From Cedecea neteri (GTDB lineage Bacteria; Pseudomonadota; Gammaproteobacteria; Enterobacterales; Enterobacteriaceae): DNA of 64,000 nt. Each line of letters opens with the position of its first letter. Position 1 is the first letter of the stretch. A model generated the notes under the pieces. It was not told the origin of the DNA, did not search any database, and saw only the letters and a list, made by a program, of their open reading frames with translations. The stretch is from positions 1,426,001-1,490,000 of the forward strand of contig NZ_CP009459.1 in NCBI RefSeq assembly GCF_000758325.1. Direction: 5' to 3'. Below are positions 63,883 to 64,000 of the stretch, one piece after another. The position numbers were made by a program, and so were the translations under genes.

Positions 63883-64000
63883 TACGGCTCCCTTTTTAAC
63901 GCTGCACCGTGGATAAACGGCCTTTCGTCGTCGGTGAGGACGCTGGTCTCTTTCCCGGTTAAGGTGACGTGCCGCAGCACGCCGCTGAACGCCAGCTCCA
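63882..64000 (-). CDS. sitB: Mn/Fe ABC transporter ATP-binding protein SitB (C-terminal end)
   Basis: Only the last 38 codons are inside the window, read on the minus strand from the edge to the TAA at 63882-63884. The tail LAFSGVLRHVTL followed by LTDDERPF is the usual end of SitB-type ATPases. The Walker motifs and sitA lie beyond the window. Confidence 0.85.
   Translation of the reverse strand, partial: ELAFSGVLRHVTLTGKETSVLTDDERPFIHGAALKREP

Overview
The window is chromosomal DNA from a gamma-proteobacterium of the family Enterobacteriaceae. The backbone follows the E. coli yjcB-soxRS-acs-fdhF-als-phn-crfC stretch, with protein lengths that match the E. coli products almost residue for residue. 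It is not E. coli K-12: several E. coli blocks are missing (nrf, phnCDE) and many accessory genes are interleaved. I cannot fix the genus. No IS element, phage, tRNA, rRNA or CRISPR array is visible.

Layout. 1-2.5 kb: end of a carboxymuconolactone decarboxylase/tautomerase pair, then two substrate-binding proteins of molybdate type behind a ModE-like box. 2.5-6.4 kb: yjcB, pdeC, a secreted alpha/beta hydrolase, and the divergent soxS/soxR pair. 6.4-13.1 kb: a terminator and sRNA-like region, a glutathione S-transferase, ghxP with a long leader, yjcE, and a LysR regulator divergent from cidAB-type genes. 13.1-21.3 kb: actP-yjcH-acs, gltP, and selenoprotein fdhF with its sigma-54/FhlA control region. 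21.5-31.7 kb: an accessory island holding a response regulator, an AraC regulator, an FAD monooxygenase, D-lyxose isomerase, a ribose-type ABC transporter and a hybrid sensor kinase. 31.6-38.7 kb: D-allose operon alsR-alsBACE-alsK and divergent rpiB. 38.8-47.2 kb: yjdP and the C-P lyase operon phnFGHIJKLMNOP without phnCDE. 47.2-53.1 kb: yjdN, yjdM, a WYL/WCX-type regulator, and crfC-yjcZ. 53.1-57.7 kb: an HxlR/SDR pair and a cellobiose-type PTS operon. 57.8-62.1 kb: a D-amino-acid module (DSD1-like PLP enzyme, D-aminoacylase, RidA, RpiR-type regulator). 62.2-64 kb: sitD, sitC and the end of sitB.

How the genes work together. The allose, lyxose-type and PTS operons import and channel sugars into the pentose phosphate pathway and glycolysis. 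acs/actP and gltP scavenge acetate and glutamate. The phn operon releases phosphate from phosphonates and recycles the ribosyl by-products. The D-amino-acid genes deacylate N-acyl-D-amino acids, deaminate or cleave the product, and remove reactive imines. soxRS, the GST and yjcE serve stress handling.

A family of short palindromic extragenic elements (stem CCCTCTCCC/GGGAGAGGG with a CCTCACCC arm) lies at operon borders, usually as pairs in opposite orientation. One site carries four tandem 71-bp copies. The most interesting items for follow-up are the ModE-boxed orphan receptor pair, the nested-helix leader of ghxP, the split two-component system around the lyxose-type locus, the WYL-crfC-yjcZ block with its palindromic operator, and the phn operon that starts with a 25-codon reading frame where phnCDE would be expected.
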